DNA of 63,266 nucleotides, from NCBI GenBank assembly GCA_018004935.1, contig JAGNBF010000003.1:91230-154495 (forward strand), written 5' to 3'. Position 1 is the stretch's first letter. Every line of letters begins with the position of its first letter. Under the pieces are notes generated by a model. That model did not search any database. It was not told where the DNA came from and worked only from the letters and a program-made list of their open reading frames with translations. Source of the stretch: Chloroflexota bacterium (lineage in GTDB: Bacteria > Chloroflexota > Anaerolineae > Promineifilales > Promineifilaceae). Position numbers and translations under genes: made by a program. Of the stretch, positions 16,731 through 26,316 are shown piece by piece.

Positions 16731-17621
16731 ATGTCTACAATAGAAAATTTGCCACTTGAGCAACCAAAGCCCATTGCTGACAATCAGTCGTGGGATTTGA
16801 TCATTCAGCCACAACGTCGATTGTTTGATCTACGGCTGGCAGAACTTTGGCGTTACCGTGATCTGGTGATCCTTTTTGTCCGCCGGGACTTTGTCTCTGT
16901 CTATAAACAGACGATTCTGGGTCCGCTCTGGTATCTTATTCAGCCCCTGTTGACAACGATCATTTTTACGATTGTTTTTGGGAATATTGCTGGGTTGCCT
17001 ACTGATGGTCTACCCGAGTTTCTCTTTTATATGTCGGGCACGGTCATCTGGAGCTATTTTGCCGAATGTCTGAACAAAACCTCTGTTACCTTTGTGCAAA
17101 ATGCGAATTTATTTGGCAAGGTCTATTTTCCACGCCTGGCGGTACCGGTTTCCATTCTGCTCTCCAACCTCATCACCTTTACCATTCAGTTTGCTCTCTT
17201 CTTGCTCTTTATGGGTTACTTTGCCCTGCGTGGTGCGGCGATACACCCCAATGTCTGGATACTATTTACACCGGTTTTGCTTCTGATGATGGCCGGATTG
17301 GGCTTGGGTTTCGGGATTATTATCTCTTCTCTAACCACTAAATATCGTGATCTGCGTTTCCTGGTCAGCTTTGGGGTGCAACTCCTTATGTATGCCACAC
17401 CGGTTATTTATCCCGTTTCGGCTATTTCTGGACAGTTCCGCCTGCTTATTTTGGCCAACCCCATGACACCCATTGTGGAAACATTTCGTTATGCCTTTCT
17501 GGGAGCGGGTATCGTAGATGTATACCACTTGCTATATAGTTTTGGATTTATGGTGATGGTAGTGTTTATTGGGGTTGTGATATTTAATCGCGTGGAGCAG
17601 ACGTTTATGGATACGGTATGA
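16731..17621 (+). CDS. ABC-2 type polysaccharide export permease (Wzm/TagG-like)
   Basis: 296 residues with about six hydrophobic segments. An N-terminal LAELWRYRDLVILFVRRDFV and YKQTILGPLWYLIQPLLTTI are signatures of polysaccharide/polyol-phosphate exporters, and LANPMTPIVETFRYAFLG is in the C-terminal half. It forms the membrane channel for lipid-linked glycan with the next gene's ATPase, whose ATG overlaps its stop by four bases. Confidence 0.92.
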   Translation: MSTIENLPLEQPKPIADNQSWDLIIQPQRRLFDLRLAELWRYRDLVILFVRRDFVSVYKQTILGPLWYLIQPLLTTIIFTIVFGNIAGLPTDGLPEFLFYMSGTVIWSYFAECLNKTSVTFVQNANLFGKVYFPRLAVPVSILLSNLITFTIQFALFLLFMGYFALRGAAIHPNVWILFTPVLLLMMAGLGLGFGIIISSLTTKYRDLRFLVSFGVQLLMYATPVIYPVSAISGQFRLLILANPMTPIVETFRYAFLGAGIVDVYHLLYSFGFMVMVVFIGVVIFNRVEQTFMDTV

Positions 17622-18889
17622 CGATGGTTATCTCTGTAGAGAATCTAAGTAAAAGTTACCGCCTGGGCCAGATTGGAACGGGCACGTTAACCAATGACCT
17701 GAAGGTTTGGTGGGCTAGACGCCGCGGCCGCACCAACCCTCTTCTAAAGATTGGCCAAAACGATCAGTCTCGACAGAATGACGAAACGGTGTGGGCATTG
17801 CAAGACGTAAGTTTTACGGTTCAACAAGGTGAAGTGCTGGGTATTATTGGTAAGAATGGAGCGGGCAAAAGTACCCTACTTAAAATACTTTCTCGTATTA
17901 CGGCTCCGACGAGTGGACAGATAAAAGTGAAAGGGCGTATCGCCAGCCTGCTTGAGGTAGGGACGGGTTTTCATCCCGAATTGACCGGACGCGAAAATAT
18001 TTATCTCAATGGTGCAATCTTGGGCATGAGCCGTCGGGAAATTGACCGCAAGTTTGGTGAGATTGTGGATTTTGCCGAAATAGAGAAATTTATTGACACA
18101 CCCGTCAAACGTTATTCTAGTGGTATGTATGTAAGATTGGCTTTTGCTGTGGCCGCACATTTGGATCCTGAAATTTTGGTGGTGGATGAAGTGCTGGCGG
18201 TTGGTGATGCGACTTTCCAAAAAAAATGTTTGGGTAAAATGGGAGAGGTGGCGAAAGAGGGGAGGACGGTATTGTTTGTAAGCCACAATATGACAGCGGT
18301 AAAAAGTTTGTGTCATAATGGGATGCTGTTGCACAACGGAAACGTTTTCTATCTAGGGGAAATCAGTAGAACTGTCAACGCCTATCTTTCTATTAATAGA
18401 CGTGAGATTATTGAACAAAATTGGGACTCAATAGAGTCTGCACCAGGAAATAGTTTGGTAAGAGTGAGACGCGTAAAACTGGTGCCAATAGCGGGAACTG
18501 AAAACAGCTTTTTAACTGTTAATACACAAATCCAAGTATCTTTTGAGCTATGGATTCTGCAACCCGCTACCCTAAATATCAGCATGCATCTGAGTTTGAT
18601 AAGTGGTGATGTCATCTTTGCATCACCTTCGCCAAGTATTGATTGTAAATCAGGGTTAGTTCAATTTACTTGTAATATTCCAGGTGAACTATTGAATGAT
18701 GGTATTTATTCGTTGCTGATGATGGTCGTTAAGGATTCTTCTAAAGTTATTTATAAGATGGACAATGCTGTAGTATTTGAAATACACGACAGTGAGCGCA
18801 TAGGGCATTGGTTAGGAAAATGGCCGGGTGCAGTTCGGCCAAAATTAGAATGGTTAACATGTAATATGGATGATAATAAGGACAGTTAG
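17618..18889 (+). CDS. Polysaccharide ABC transporter ATP-binding protein (Wzt/TagH-like)
   Basis: 423 residues. Nucleotide-binding domain: Walker A GKNGAGKS at 78-85, signature YSSGMYVRLAFA (about 165-176), Walker B ILVVDEVLAVGD (about 186-197) and the switch His in LFVSHNMTAV. Beyond residue 260 a beta-rich C-terminal region (about 270-415) is in the place of the Wzt carbohydrate-binding domain that recognises the modified chain end. An octamer lies near its 5' end. The 3' third is visibly more AT-rich, as is the next 6 kb. This suggests that the tail domain was exchanged with the island downstream. Confidence 0.9.
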   Translation: MTMVISVENLSKSYRLGQIGTGTLTNDLKVWWARRRGRTNPLLKIGQNDQSRQNDETVWALQDVSFTVQQGEVLGIIGKNGAGKSTLLKILSRITAPTSGQIKVKGRIASLLEVGTGFHPELTGRENIYLNGAILGMSRREIDRKFGEIVDFAEIEKFIDTPVKRYSSGMYVRLAFAVAAHLDPEILVVDEVLAVGDATFQKKCLGKMGEVAKEGRTVLFVSHNMTAVKSLCHNGMLLHNGNVFYLGEISRTVNAYLSINRREIIEQNWDSIESAPGNSLVRVRRVKLVPIAGTENSFLTVNTQIQVSFELWILQPATLNISMHLSLISGDVIFASPSPSIDCKSGLVQFTCNIPGELLNDGIYSLLMMVVKDSSKVIYKMDNAVVFEIHDSERIGHWLGKWPGAVRPKLEWLTCNMDDNKDS

Positions 18890-19051
18890 TGCATATGGTA
18901 AGCAAGAATAATTCTTCATTTCTTTGATCTAAAAACCTGATAGAAAATTCGCTTTAAATAAGGCTCTTTTCCCATCAGATTTTTTAGGCTATTGTATTCG
19001 TTCAAATTCAGGTGGAATATAACAAATCCTCAATAACTGAGAACGTGAAAA
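18890..19051. other. AT-rich gap
   Basis: I see no gene, repeat or convincing promoter in this spacer between the exporter ATPase and the aminotransferase-like gene. Confidence 0.4.
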
Positions 19052-20092
19052 ATGTACACCGACAAAATTATAGGTGGTCTCTTTGGTTGGGAATTCAATA
19101 TTAGACCCCATGACCCAGTAGTACCACTATGGTTGCAGGGTAGCGAATGTATGCAACTGGTAAATGCACGTAGTGGGCTTTGCTTACTTGCTGCGTATTT
19201 GAAGCCAGCGAATATTTGGTTGCCCACATATCTTTGTGAATCGATAGTTACGAGTTTTGTAACTTTTGAGGGAGAAATTAATTATTATCCCGTGGACATC
19301 GCCTTAAATTCAGTTAACCGCAATTGGTTGGATAATGTCAAAGAAAAGGATCTCGTTGTTGTAATTGATTACTTTGGCTGGCGCGCAGACAATGACCTGT
19401 TAGAGCAAATACGAGTAACGGGAGCATATATTTTAGAAGATGCTTCACAAGCGATTCTGACTGCCGATGTTGGAGTAGGAGTAGATTATTGTCTCTACAG
19501 TCCGCGTAAATTTTTCCCCGTACCCGATGGTGGTGTACTGTGCGCGAAGGGCAGGGCTTCTTTGCCAAGAGTAACATTGCAACAAAGTCCAAATGCATGG
19601 TGGTTTCAAGCCTTTCATGCAGTTATGTTACGCGGTGAATTCGATAAATATGGTGGTGATCGTAAGTGGTTTGAATTATTCCAATCGTCAGAAGCTCACT
19701 CACCTATTGGGATGTATCAGATGAGTGAGTTTTCCAATCGTGCTTTGTCTACCCTGTTTGATTATGAAGCGATTGCATCTGTACGAATACGCAACTATCA
19801 ATTTCTAGCAAACAATTTGGGGGAATTGGCATTCCGTCCGAATTTGCCTCTAGGAGTTGTGCCTTTAGGGTTTCCTGTTTCTATTCCTGAGCGAGATAGA
19901 GTGCGTCAATATATGTTTGCTAACAAAATCTATCCAGCATTTCACTGGCCCGTGCCGACATGTGTTCCTTCAAGTTTCACTGACAGCCGAAGGACTGCGA
20001 AGAAACTCATGACTCTACCATGTGACCAACGATATGAAATTGCAGATATGGAACGAATGGCTACTATTATTAAGGATGCAATTTTTTCATGA
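19052..20092 (+). CDS. DegT-like PLP-dependent aminotransferase, divergent
   Basis: 346 residues with an aminotransferase fold type I outline. NARSGLCLLAAYL is the cofactor phosphate region, YILEDASQAI carries the PLP-contacting Asp, and YSPRKFFPVPDGG carries the probable Schiff-base Lys153. It is distant from classical DegT/ArnB proteins (which read SFHxTK). It probably makes an amino sugar for the surface glycan. The gene is AT-rich and free of the octamer. Its stop overlaps the next ATG by four bases. Confidence 0.7.
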   Translation: MYTDKIIGGLFGWEFNIRPHDPVVPLWLQGSECMQLVNARSGLCLLAAYLKPANIWLPTYLCESIVTSFVTFEGEINYYPVDIALNSVNRNWLDNVKEKDLVVVIDYFGWRADNDLLEQIRVTGAYILEDASQAILTADVGVGVDYCLYSPRKFFPVPDGGVLCAKGRASLPRVTLQQSPNAWWFQAFHAVMLRGEFDKYGGDRKWFELFQSSEAHSPIGMYQMSEFSNRALSTLFDYEAIASVRIRNYQFLANNLGELAFRPNLPLGVVPLGFPVSIPERDRVRQYMFANKIYPAFHWPVPTCVPSSFTDSRRTAKKLMTLPCDQRYEIADMERMATIIKDAIFS

Positions 20093-20994
20093 ATGGTTAT
20101 GCAAGTGAGGGATATGCGATTTCTCTGTCTGAATTTGGTCAGCCTAGGTTTTTGCCAATGAGCGAGGGCTGGATACAGGAGAGGCTAATACAAAATAGCT
20201 CACAGAAAGATGCGAGGGCTATGTATCCACTGTTCTCTTGCAATAAATGGACGCATCTGCCACAAGATCTTGATGTACTGCAACAAGACTCGGGTCTGGT
20301 GAGTCTTGTGATAGTAACAGATCCATTTGGTGACTACGATGAAGGTTTGTTGCATTACTGTTTTCCGGATCTTGTACGTCCGTTTAAACGACATTATTTG
20401 GTAGATATGATTAGCCCATTTCAAGTTTCTAAACATCATCGTTATTACACACGTAAATCTTTGGAGAAGGTACGTGTTGAGACTTGTACTAATCCCATCG
20501 ATCTACTTGATGAATGGATGGCGTTATATGGAGTACTTGTCAGTCGCCATAAAATCACAGGAATTCAAACTTTTTCTCAACGAGCATTTGAACAACAACT
20601 AGCCTTACCAAATGTAACTGCTTTCTGTTCATTACTAGGTGACCGAATTATCGGTATGCATTTGTGGATTCGAGGTAACGATATTGCTTACAGTCATCTA
20701 ACAGCATTTCATGAAGAAGGGTATCAACTTAATGCATCATATGCTTTGTATAGTTATGCTATTGATTATTTTGCGGGGCAAGTTCGATGGCTCGATCTCG
20801 GTAGTGGGGCTGGATTTGAAGATAATGCGAACGATGGGTTAAGTAAATTTAAACGTGGTTGGAGTAATGCGGAGCGTAATGTTTACCTTTGTGGTCGTAT
20901 TTTTGACCGCACAGCATACGATCTTTTAATTCAACAGCACGGTATCAAACCAACAACCTTTTTCCCGGCTTATAGGTCGGGGGATTTCCAATAG
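20089..20994 (+). CDS. GNAT/FemAB-like acyltransferase
   Basis: 301 residues. The middle and C-terminal parts (about 125-285) look like a GNAT/FemX domain: RYYTRKSLEKVRVE, MALYGVLVSRHKITGIQTFS, GDRIIGMHLWIRGNDIAYSH and LNASYALYSYAIDYF. Related proteins in glycan loci acylate amino sugars or add amino acids to them. Translational coupling to the preceding aminotransferase suggests amination then acylation of one sugar (inference). It is AT-rich and lacks the octamer. Confidence 0.6.
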   Translation: MNGYASEGYAISLSEFGQPRFLPMSEGWIQERLIQNSSQKDARAMYPLFSCNKWTHLPQDLDVLQQDSGLVSLVIVTDPFGDYDEGLLHYCFPDLVRPFKRHYLVDMISPFQVSKHHRYYTRKSLEKVRVETCTNPIDLLDEWMALYGVLVSRHKITGIQTFSQRAFEQQLALPNVTAFCSLLGDRIIGMHLWIRGNDIAYSHLTAFHEEGYQLNASYALYSYAIDYFAGQVRWLDLGSGAGFEDNANDGLSKFKRGWSNAERNVYLCGRIFDRTAYDLLIQQHGIKPTTFFPAYRSGDFQ

Positions 20995-21132
20995 TATTGC
21001 TGGTCAAAACCAACAATATTGATTTCTGTATTAGTCACTTATACTTCTTATGAATTCTCCGAAGGGAGAATGAAAAAATAACATAAAAGCATAATATAGA
21101 GTTCAGAGTTCAGGGGAGAAGTCACCGAAATC

Positions 21133-21693
21133 ATGAATATTCTTGGCAAAAAAGTGGTACTACGTGCGATTGAAGAAGATGATTTACCGCAACTCCATGT
21201 GTGGGCTAATGATCCGGAAATTTGGTATATGCTAGGTGGATGGCACTTCCCCAGTTCTATGGAATACCAGAAGAAGTGGCTTTCTTCACTTCAACATGAC
21301 TCTTTGAATCAGCGTTTTGCTATTGCTGTACCGAATATGGGCCTGATTGGAACTGCAAATCTTGTGGAAATTGATTGGAAAAATAACCACGCCTTTCATG
21401 GAATGATGCTTGGTAATGTAGATGTGAGAGGGAAGGGCTACGGAACTGACACAATCCTGGCTGTAATGCGTTATGCTTTTGAGGAATTACATTTTGAACG
21501 GTTAGATAGTTCAATAATTGAATACAACTCGATTTCCTTGAATGTTTACTGTAAAAAATGTGCGTGGAAGGTCGAAGGAAGATTGCGAAGATGGTATTTT
21601 AGGAAAAATAGTTATTGGGACAAAATCCTGATTGGGGTCACGCGTGATGATTATTTTGATCTGATCGAGAAGAATGGGTATTGGGAAAAGTGA
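21133..21693 (+). CDS. GNAT N-acetyltransferase (RimJ/RimL type)
   Basis: 186 residues. KVVLRAIEEDDLPQLHVWAN is the typical opening of the RimJ/L-like family. GNVDVRGKGYGTDTILAVMR is the acetyl-CoA pyrophosphate-binding loop, and LNVYCKKCAWKVEGRLRRWY is the C-terminal half. In glycan loci this class acetylates 4-amino sugars, as in legionaminic or viosamine pathways. The upstream gap (20995-21132) has only a short hairpin (ATTCTCC-GAAG-GGAGAAT at 21054-21071). Confidence 0.8.
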   Translation: MNILGKKVVLRAIEEDDLPQLHVWANDPEIWYMLGGWHFPSSMEYQKKWLSSLQHDSLNQRFAIAVPNMGLIGTANLVEIDWKNNHAFHGMMLGNVDVRGKGYGTDTILAVMRYAFEELHFERLDSSIIEYNSISLNVYCKKCAWKVEGRLRRWYFRKNSYWDKILIGVTRDDYFDLIEKNGYWEK

Positions 21694-21753
21694 TGATATA
21701 TGAAGATTGGACTTTTGAACAGAATTTTTTAGCTATAAAAGGATGTGTGCAGA

Positions 21754-22962
21754 ATGAAACAAAAGATCGATCAACTTGCGATTTTTTCTAAGAAACCTGT
21801 TTTTCACGAAAAGCAGCATGTAGGACGACCTAACATTGGTGATCGTGCGGTACTATTCGGTCGGATAAATGATATGCTTGACCGTCGCTGGCTCTCCAAT
21901 AATGGCCCCTATGTACAGGAATTTGAGCAAAAAATTGCTGAATTTGTAGGAGTTAAGCATTGCATTGCCGTGTGTAATGCAACGATAGGTTTAGAGATAG
22001 TCGTCCGTGCATTAGATCTTAAAGGCGAGGTACTTGTCCCATCTTTTACGTTCATTGCTACTGCTCATGCCTTGCAATGGCAAGAAATCACACCTGTTTT
22101 TTGCGATGTTGATCCCTTTACCCATAATATTGATCCAACTAAAGTTGAGCGGATGATTACCCCCAAGACTAGCGGTATTTTGGGAGTCCATGTTTGGGGT
22201 CGTGCATGTGATATTGAAGCCCTAGACGAGATTGCGAGTAGACATAAACTTAAACTCCTGTTTGATGCGGCTCATGCAATTGGGTGCTCGTACCAAGGCA
22301 AAATGATTGGGAATTTCGGTCAAGCTGAGGTGTTTAGTTTTCATGCCACCAAATTTTTGAACAGTTTTGAGGGGGGAGCAATTGTCACAAATAACGATGA
22401 TCTGGCACAAAAAATCCGCTTAATGACAAATTTCGGTTTTGATGGCTTCTATGACAATGTGGTTTATTTAGGAACAAATGGGAAGATGACTGAAGTTTGT
22501 GCCGCCATGGGGTTAACCAGCTTAGAAAGCATCAATGGTTCGATAGAGGCAAATTACCGTAACTACCAAGTTTATATGCAAGAATTGAATGGACTTCCAG
22601 GCTTACGTATATTGACGTATGACGAAGCAGAGTGCAACAATTTTCAATACATCATTTTAGAAATTGATGAGCAATTGGCAGGGATAAGTCGCGATGTGAT
22701 GGTGAAAATATTGCATGCAGAAAATATTCTGGCACGCCGCTATTTTTATCCTGGTTGCCATCAGATGGAGCCTTATCGCTCTTTATTTCCACACGCTAGA
22801 TTGTTGTTGCCCATAACAGAAAGTTTGGTTAAACGTGTAGTGTCTTTGCCAACTGGTACATCTATAACGACTAATGGTGTAAAAAAAATATGTCAGATTA
22901 TCCGTTTTGTAGTAGAGAACAAAGAATTGGTTCTGAATGGATTAAATGAGTACTGTGAATAA
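21754..22962 (+). CDS. DegT/DnrJ/EryC1/StrS aminotransferase
   Basis: 402 residues. RRWLSNNGPYVQEFEQKIAE, CIAVCNATIGLEI and VPSFTFIATAHALQW are family landmarks. LLFDAAHAIGC carries the PLP-contacting Asp and FSFHATKFLNSFEGG the internal-aldimine Lys200. These enzymes aminate keto-sugar nucleotides with glutamate as donor. ATG 21754 is chosen over GTG 21745. The next gene starts 17 bases before this one ends. It is AT-rich and lacks the octamer. Confidence 0.88.
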   Translation: MKQKIDQLAIFSKKPVFHEKQHVGRPNIGDRAVLFGRINDMLDRRWLSNNGPYVQEFEQKIAEFVGVKHCIAVCNATIGLEIVVRALDLKGEVLVPSFTFIATAHALQWQEITPVFCDVDPFTHNIDPTKVERMITPKTSGILGVHVWGRACDIEALDEIASRHKLKLLFDAAHAIGCSYQGKMIGNFGQAEVFSFHATKFLNSFEGGAIVTNNDDLAQKIRLMTNFGFDGFYDNVVYLGTNGKMTEVCAAMGLTSLESINGSIEANYRNYQVYMQELNGLPGLRILTYDEAECNNFQYIILEIDEQLAGISRDVMVKILHAENILARRYFYPGCHQMEPYRSLFPHARLLLPITESLVKRVVSLPTGTSITTNGVKKICQIIRFVVENKELVLNGLNEYCE

Positions 22963-23905
22963 CCAAGAATTGCCTCTGGTTAGCGTATGTTTAATCACGT
23001 ATAACCATGAAAAGTATATAGCACATGCCATTGAAAGCGCACTTATGCAACGAACTTTCTTCAAATACGAGATTGTTATTGGGGAAGATTGTTCAACTGA
23101 TAATACGCGTGCTATCGTACGCTACTATGCAGATCGGTACCCAGAGCGAATTTTCATGTTGCTACCAAAGCAGAATCTAGGGGCTCACATTAATTTTATT
23201 ACAACTTTAAATGCATGTAAGGGAAAATACATTGCTATCTTGGAAGGTGATGATTATTGGACAGATCCCTACAAATTACAAACTCAAATATCCTTTCTCG
23301 AAGAAAACCCCGATTTTAACGTTTGTTATCATCGGGTCGATTCAGAAGCTGATCTGCTTAATCAGAGCGGAATTGGTAATCATGTATTTTTCTTTGCTGA
23401 TTCATTAAAAGGCAAAAACGGCGCAACACTTTCGATGGTATTTCGCAATTCAAGAGAATTACAGGAATTGTATGAAAAGACTGCTTTGAAATTGCCCATG
23501 GGGGATTGGCCGTTGGAGTGCCTATTAACCCTTAATGGAAAGGGATATTTTATTGATCGTTCAATGGGTTTCTATAGTCAATTATCTACAGGGGTGAGTG
23601 TCACTAAATTGCAACGAAAAGAGAGCTACTTCGAAAGCAGAATAATTTTCTTTGAGTCATTACTTAAATATGTGTCGCTATCACCCGATCAGCATACGCT
23701 CATTCACTGTATTTTGATTTTCCATAAAATAGCAAACCAAAACAGTAAACTTAATAAGTCATTTACTATCTGGTCTTTTTTAACGCAGGTAGTGAACTTC
23801 GTAAGGTATTGGTCATTCTACAAATATGATCCAGATTATCAGTACTCATATAAGAAACAGTTACACAAGACATTTCGCATTATCAATTCGAGATTCATAA
23901 CTTGA
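22946..23905 (+). CDS. Glycosyltransferase family 2
   Basis: 319 residues. The GT-A nucleotide-sugar domain has VSVCLITYNHEKYIAHAIES, EIVIGEDCSTDNT and the metal-binding LEGDDYWTDP. A C-terminal extension is basic and not recognised. It transfers one sugar to the growing surface glycan at the cytosolic side. It overlaps the aminotransferase gene, so it is translationally linked. It is AT-rich. Confidence 0.88.
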   Translation: MSTVNNQELPLVSVCLITYNHEKYIAHAIESALMQRTFFKYEIVIGEDCSTDNTRAIVRYYADRYPERIFMLLPKQNLGAHINFITTLNACKGKYIAILEGDDYWTDPYKLQTQISFLEENPDFNVCYHRVDSEADLLNQSGIGNHVFFFADSLKGKNGATLSMVFRNSRELQELYEKTALKLPMGDWPLECLLTLNGKGYFIDRSMGFYSQLSTGVSVTKLQRKESYFESRIIFFESLLKYVSLSPDQHTLIHCILIFHKIANQNSKLNKSFTIWSFLTQVVNFVRYWSFYKYDPDYQYSYKKQLHKTFRIINSRFIT

Positions 23906-24029
23906 AAAAGAGACATGCCTAAAATTTATTTCCACGCGTTGGGCATCTTTGCTGTGGATTTTATCAGCAGATCGAGCTATATCGTTTGCTGAACTCTATG
24001 TTACGGGGTTGTATTTTTGGATCAATGGG

Positions 24030-24113
24030 ATTGGGGGGGTGATCAGTGCTGTAAGGGTTAGCCCGTTTTGGGCAACTACAAGGGTTTACCGCCACCCCAC
24101 GGAATCCTAAAGA
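24030..24113. repeat. Degraded repeat C copy
   Basis: GGGGGGTGATCAGTGCTGTA, GGGTTAGCCCGTTTTGGGCA and ACTACAAGGGTTTACCGCC are recognisable but diverged relatives of the repeat at 12078-12193. It lies at the junction where octamer-bearing, GC-richer sequence resumes after the AT-rich block. Confidence 0.65.
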
Positions 24114-24126
24114 AAATGGGAAGGCT

Positions 24127-25137
24127 ATGTTCGAAAATAGAATATTGATTATTGGAGAGGTGGCTCAGGCGCATGATGGAAGTCTGGGAATGGCTCATGC
24201 GTTTATTGATACGATTGCTAAGGCTGGAGCAGATGCTGTTAAGTTTCAGACACATATTGCCCAGGCAGAAAGTACGCCCGCAGAACCCTGGCGGGTCAAG
24301 TTTAGTCGTCAAGACGCATCCCGTTATGCGTACTGGCAACGCATGGAGTTTACGGAAGAACAGTGGCATGGTTTGAAGCAACATGCCTCGGATCGAGGTT
24401 TAATTTTTTTGAGTTCACCGTTTTCGGTGGAAGCGGTGGAGTTACTAAAACGGGTGGGTGTGGCGGCCTGGAAGGTGGCTTCAGGTGAAGTAACTACGGC
24501 CCCTATCTTTGAGCGGATGGCGGAAACCGGTTTGCCTTTGTTGTTGTCAACTGGGATGAGTTCTTTAACGGAGATTGACGAGGCGGTAGCACGTATTCAG
24601 GCCAGGAACCTGCCTTTTGCTGTCCTGCAATGCACATCGGCTTATCCTTGCCCGCCGGAAAAAGTTGGTTTAAATTTGATCCCTGTTTTTCGGGAGCGCT
24701 ATCAATCAGCCGTGGGGCTATCGGATCATTCGGGGACAATCTACCCAGGTTTAGCGGCCGCGACACTGGGCATTGAAGTCTTGGAAGTTCATGTAGCTTT
24801 TAGTCGGGAAATGTTTGGCCCGGATGTTCCGGCATCGTTAATTCCGACTGAATTACGTCAGTTGGTAGATGGGGTGCGATTTATTGAGGCGATGAAAGCG
24901 AATCCGGTAGATAAGAATCGTATGGCTCAAGAAATGGCGCCTTTGCGGGATTTGTTTACCAAAAGTGTGGTGGCTCGTCAGCCTTTGGTAGCCGGAACCA
25001 TTTTAGAAGAGGAACATTTAACCGTAAAAAAACCAGGGACGGGGTTTCCCGCTTCTCGTTTGACTGAGTTAATCGGCAAACAATTACTGCGTGATGTACA
25101 AACGGATGAGCAGTTGCAAATTGCGGATGTGATGTAA
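24127..25137 (+). CDS. neuB: N-acetylneuraminate/nonulosonate synthase (NeuB family)
   Basis: 336 residues. The TIM-barrel part has IIGEVAQAHDGSLGMAHAFI, GADAVKFQTH, WKVASGEVTTAPIF, LLLSTGMSSLTEID, LQCTSAYPCPPEKVGL and VGLSDHSGTIYPGLAAATLG. A SAF (antifreeze-like) domain closes the protein (about 275-336: RDLFTKSVVARQPLVAGTIL). It condenses PEP with an N-acetylated hexosamine to give a nine-carbon ulosonic acid. Sialic, legionaminic and pseudaminic synthases share these motifs, so the exact product is open. Confidence 0.92.
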   Translation: MFENRILIIGEVAQAHDGSLGMAHAFIDTIAKAGADAVKFQTHIAQAESTPAEPWRVKFSRQDASRYAYWQRMEFTEEQWHGLKQHASDRGLIFLSSPFSVEAVELLKRVGVAAWKVASGEVTTAPIFERMAETGLPLLLSTGMSSLTEIDEAVARIQARNLPFAVLQCTSAYPCPPEKVGLNLIPVFRERYQSAVGLSDHSGTIYPGLAAATLGIEVLEVHVAFSREMFGPDVPASLIPTELRQLVDGVRFIEAMKANPVDKNRMAQEMAPLRDLFTKSVVARQPLVAGTILEEEHLTVKKPGTGFPASRLTELIGKQLLRDVQTDEQLQIADVM

Positions 25138-25164
25138 ACACAAAAGCTTTGGTAGAAGGTAACA

Positions 25165-26316
25165 ATGCGTAAAGTGTGTGTGGTAGTAACAGCACGACCC
25201 AGCTATAGCCGGGTCAAAACAGCCCTACAGGCTATTCAGAATCATCCCGATTTGGAATTGCAATTGGTTGTGGCGGCATCGGCGTTGTTGGATCGGTACG
25301 GTTCAGCTGTCAACTATATTGAAAATGATGGCTTTAAGATTGCTGCACGGGTGTTGATGGTGCTTGAAGGTGAAAATCTCACCACGATGGCTAAAACAAC
25401 CGGGCTTGGTTTGCTCGAACTGGCCACGGTTTTTGATAACCTCAAACCAGATGTGGTGGTAACGATTGCTGACCGCTATGAGACAATCGCTACCACAATT
25501 GCGGCCGCGTACATGAATATCCCCGTAGCCCACCTTCAGGGGGGGGAAGTGACCGGTTCCATTGACGAAAAAGTGCGCCATGCCAACACAAAACTAGCCG
25601 ATCTTCACTTGGTGTCTACCATTGAAGCGGCCACTAGAGTCAATCGCATGGGGGAAGCCAAACATACTATCCATGTTACCGGTTGTCCTTCTATTGATAT
25701 TGCGGCCGCGATATTAGCTTTACCCCAGTTAGATTTCGACCCTTTTGTAAAATATGGCGGGGTAGGCAAAAAAGCCGATTTATCCCAGGGATATCTGGTT
25801 GCCATGCAACACCCTGTTACAACCGAATACAAACTGGCCCGTCAGCACGCCTATGAAACATTGTATGCTGTTAGAGAGATAGACTTACCAACCCTTTGGT
25901 TCTGGCCCAATGTAGATGCTGGTTCTGATGGCACATCTAATGCCATTCGGGCCTTTCGGGAACTAGAAAAGCCAGCTAACATTCATTTCTTTAAAAATAT
26001 GGCCCCTGATGATTTTTTGCGTTTGATCTACAACTCTCGATGCCTCATTGGTAATTCCAGCGTGGGAATACGCGAAAGCTCATTTCTGGGTATTCCCGTT
26101 GTTAATATTGGTTCTCGGCAAGCCGGACGAGAGAGAGGTCATAATGTCTTGGACGTGGACTACGATCGGCAGGAGATTGTTCAGGCTATTAACCAGCAGT
26201 TAGCCAATGGCCGTTACCAACAAGATTTTCTTTATGGTCAGGGAGACGCAGGAACACGAGTGGCAGAGTTGTTAGCCACCGTTCCGCTTACGATAGAAAA
26301 AAGGTTGACTTATTGA
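25165..26316 (+). CDS. neuC: Hydrolysing UDP-sugar 2-epimerase (NeuC/LegG family)
   Basis: 383 residues in a GT-B-like fold. Diagnostic segments: VVVTARPSYSRVKTALQAI, VVTIADRYETIATTIAAAYM, VAHLQGGEVTGSIDEKVRHA and LIGNSSVGIRESSFLGIPVV. It converts UDP-GlcNAc (or its 2,4-diacetamido-6-deoxy analogue) to the free manno-configured sugar used by NeuB. It is 27 bases after neuB and overlaps neuA. Two octamers are present. Confidence 0.9.
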   Translation: MRKVCVVVTARPSYSRVKTALQAIQNHPDLELQLVVAASALLDRYGSAVNYIENDGFKIAARVLMVLEGENLTTMAKTTGLGLLELATVFDNLKPDVVVTIADRYETIATTIAAAYMNIPVAHLQGGEVTGSIDEKVRHANTKLADLHLVSTIEAATRVNRMGEAKHTIHVTGCPSIDIAAAILALPQLDFDPFVKYGGVGKKADLSQGYLVAMQHPVTTEYKLARQHAYETLYAVREIDLPTLWFWPNVDAGSDGTSNAIRAFRELEKPANIHFFKNMAPDDFLRLIYNSRCLIGNSSVGIRESSFLGIPVVNIGSRQAGRERGHNVLDVDYDRQEIVQAINQQLANGRYQQDFLYGQGDAGTRVAELLATVPLTIEKRLTY

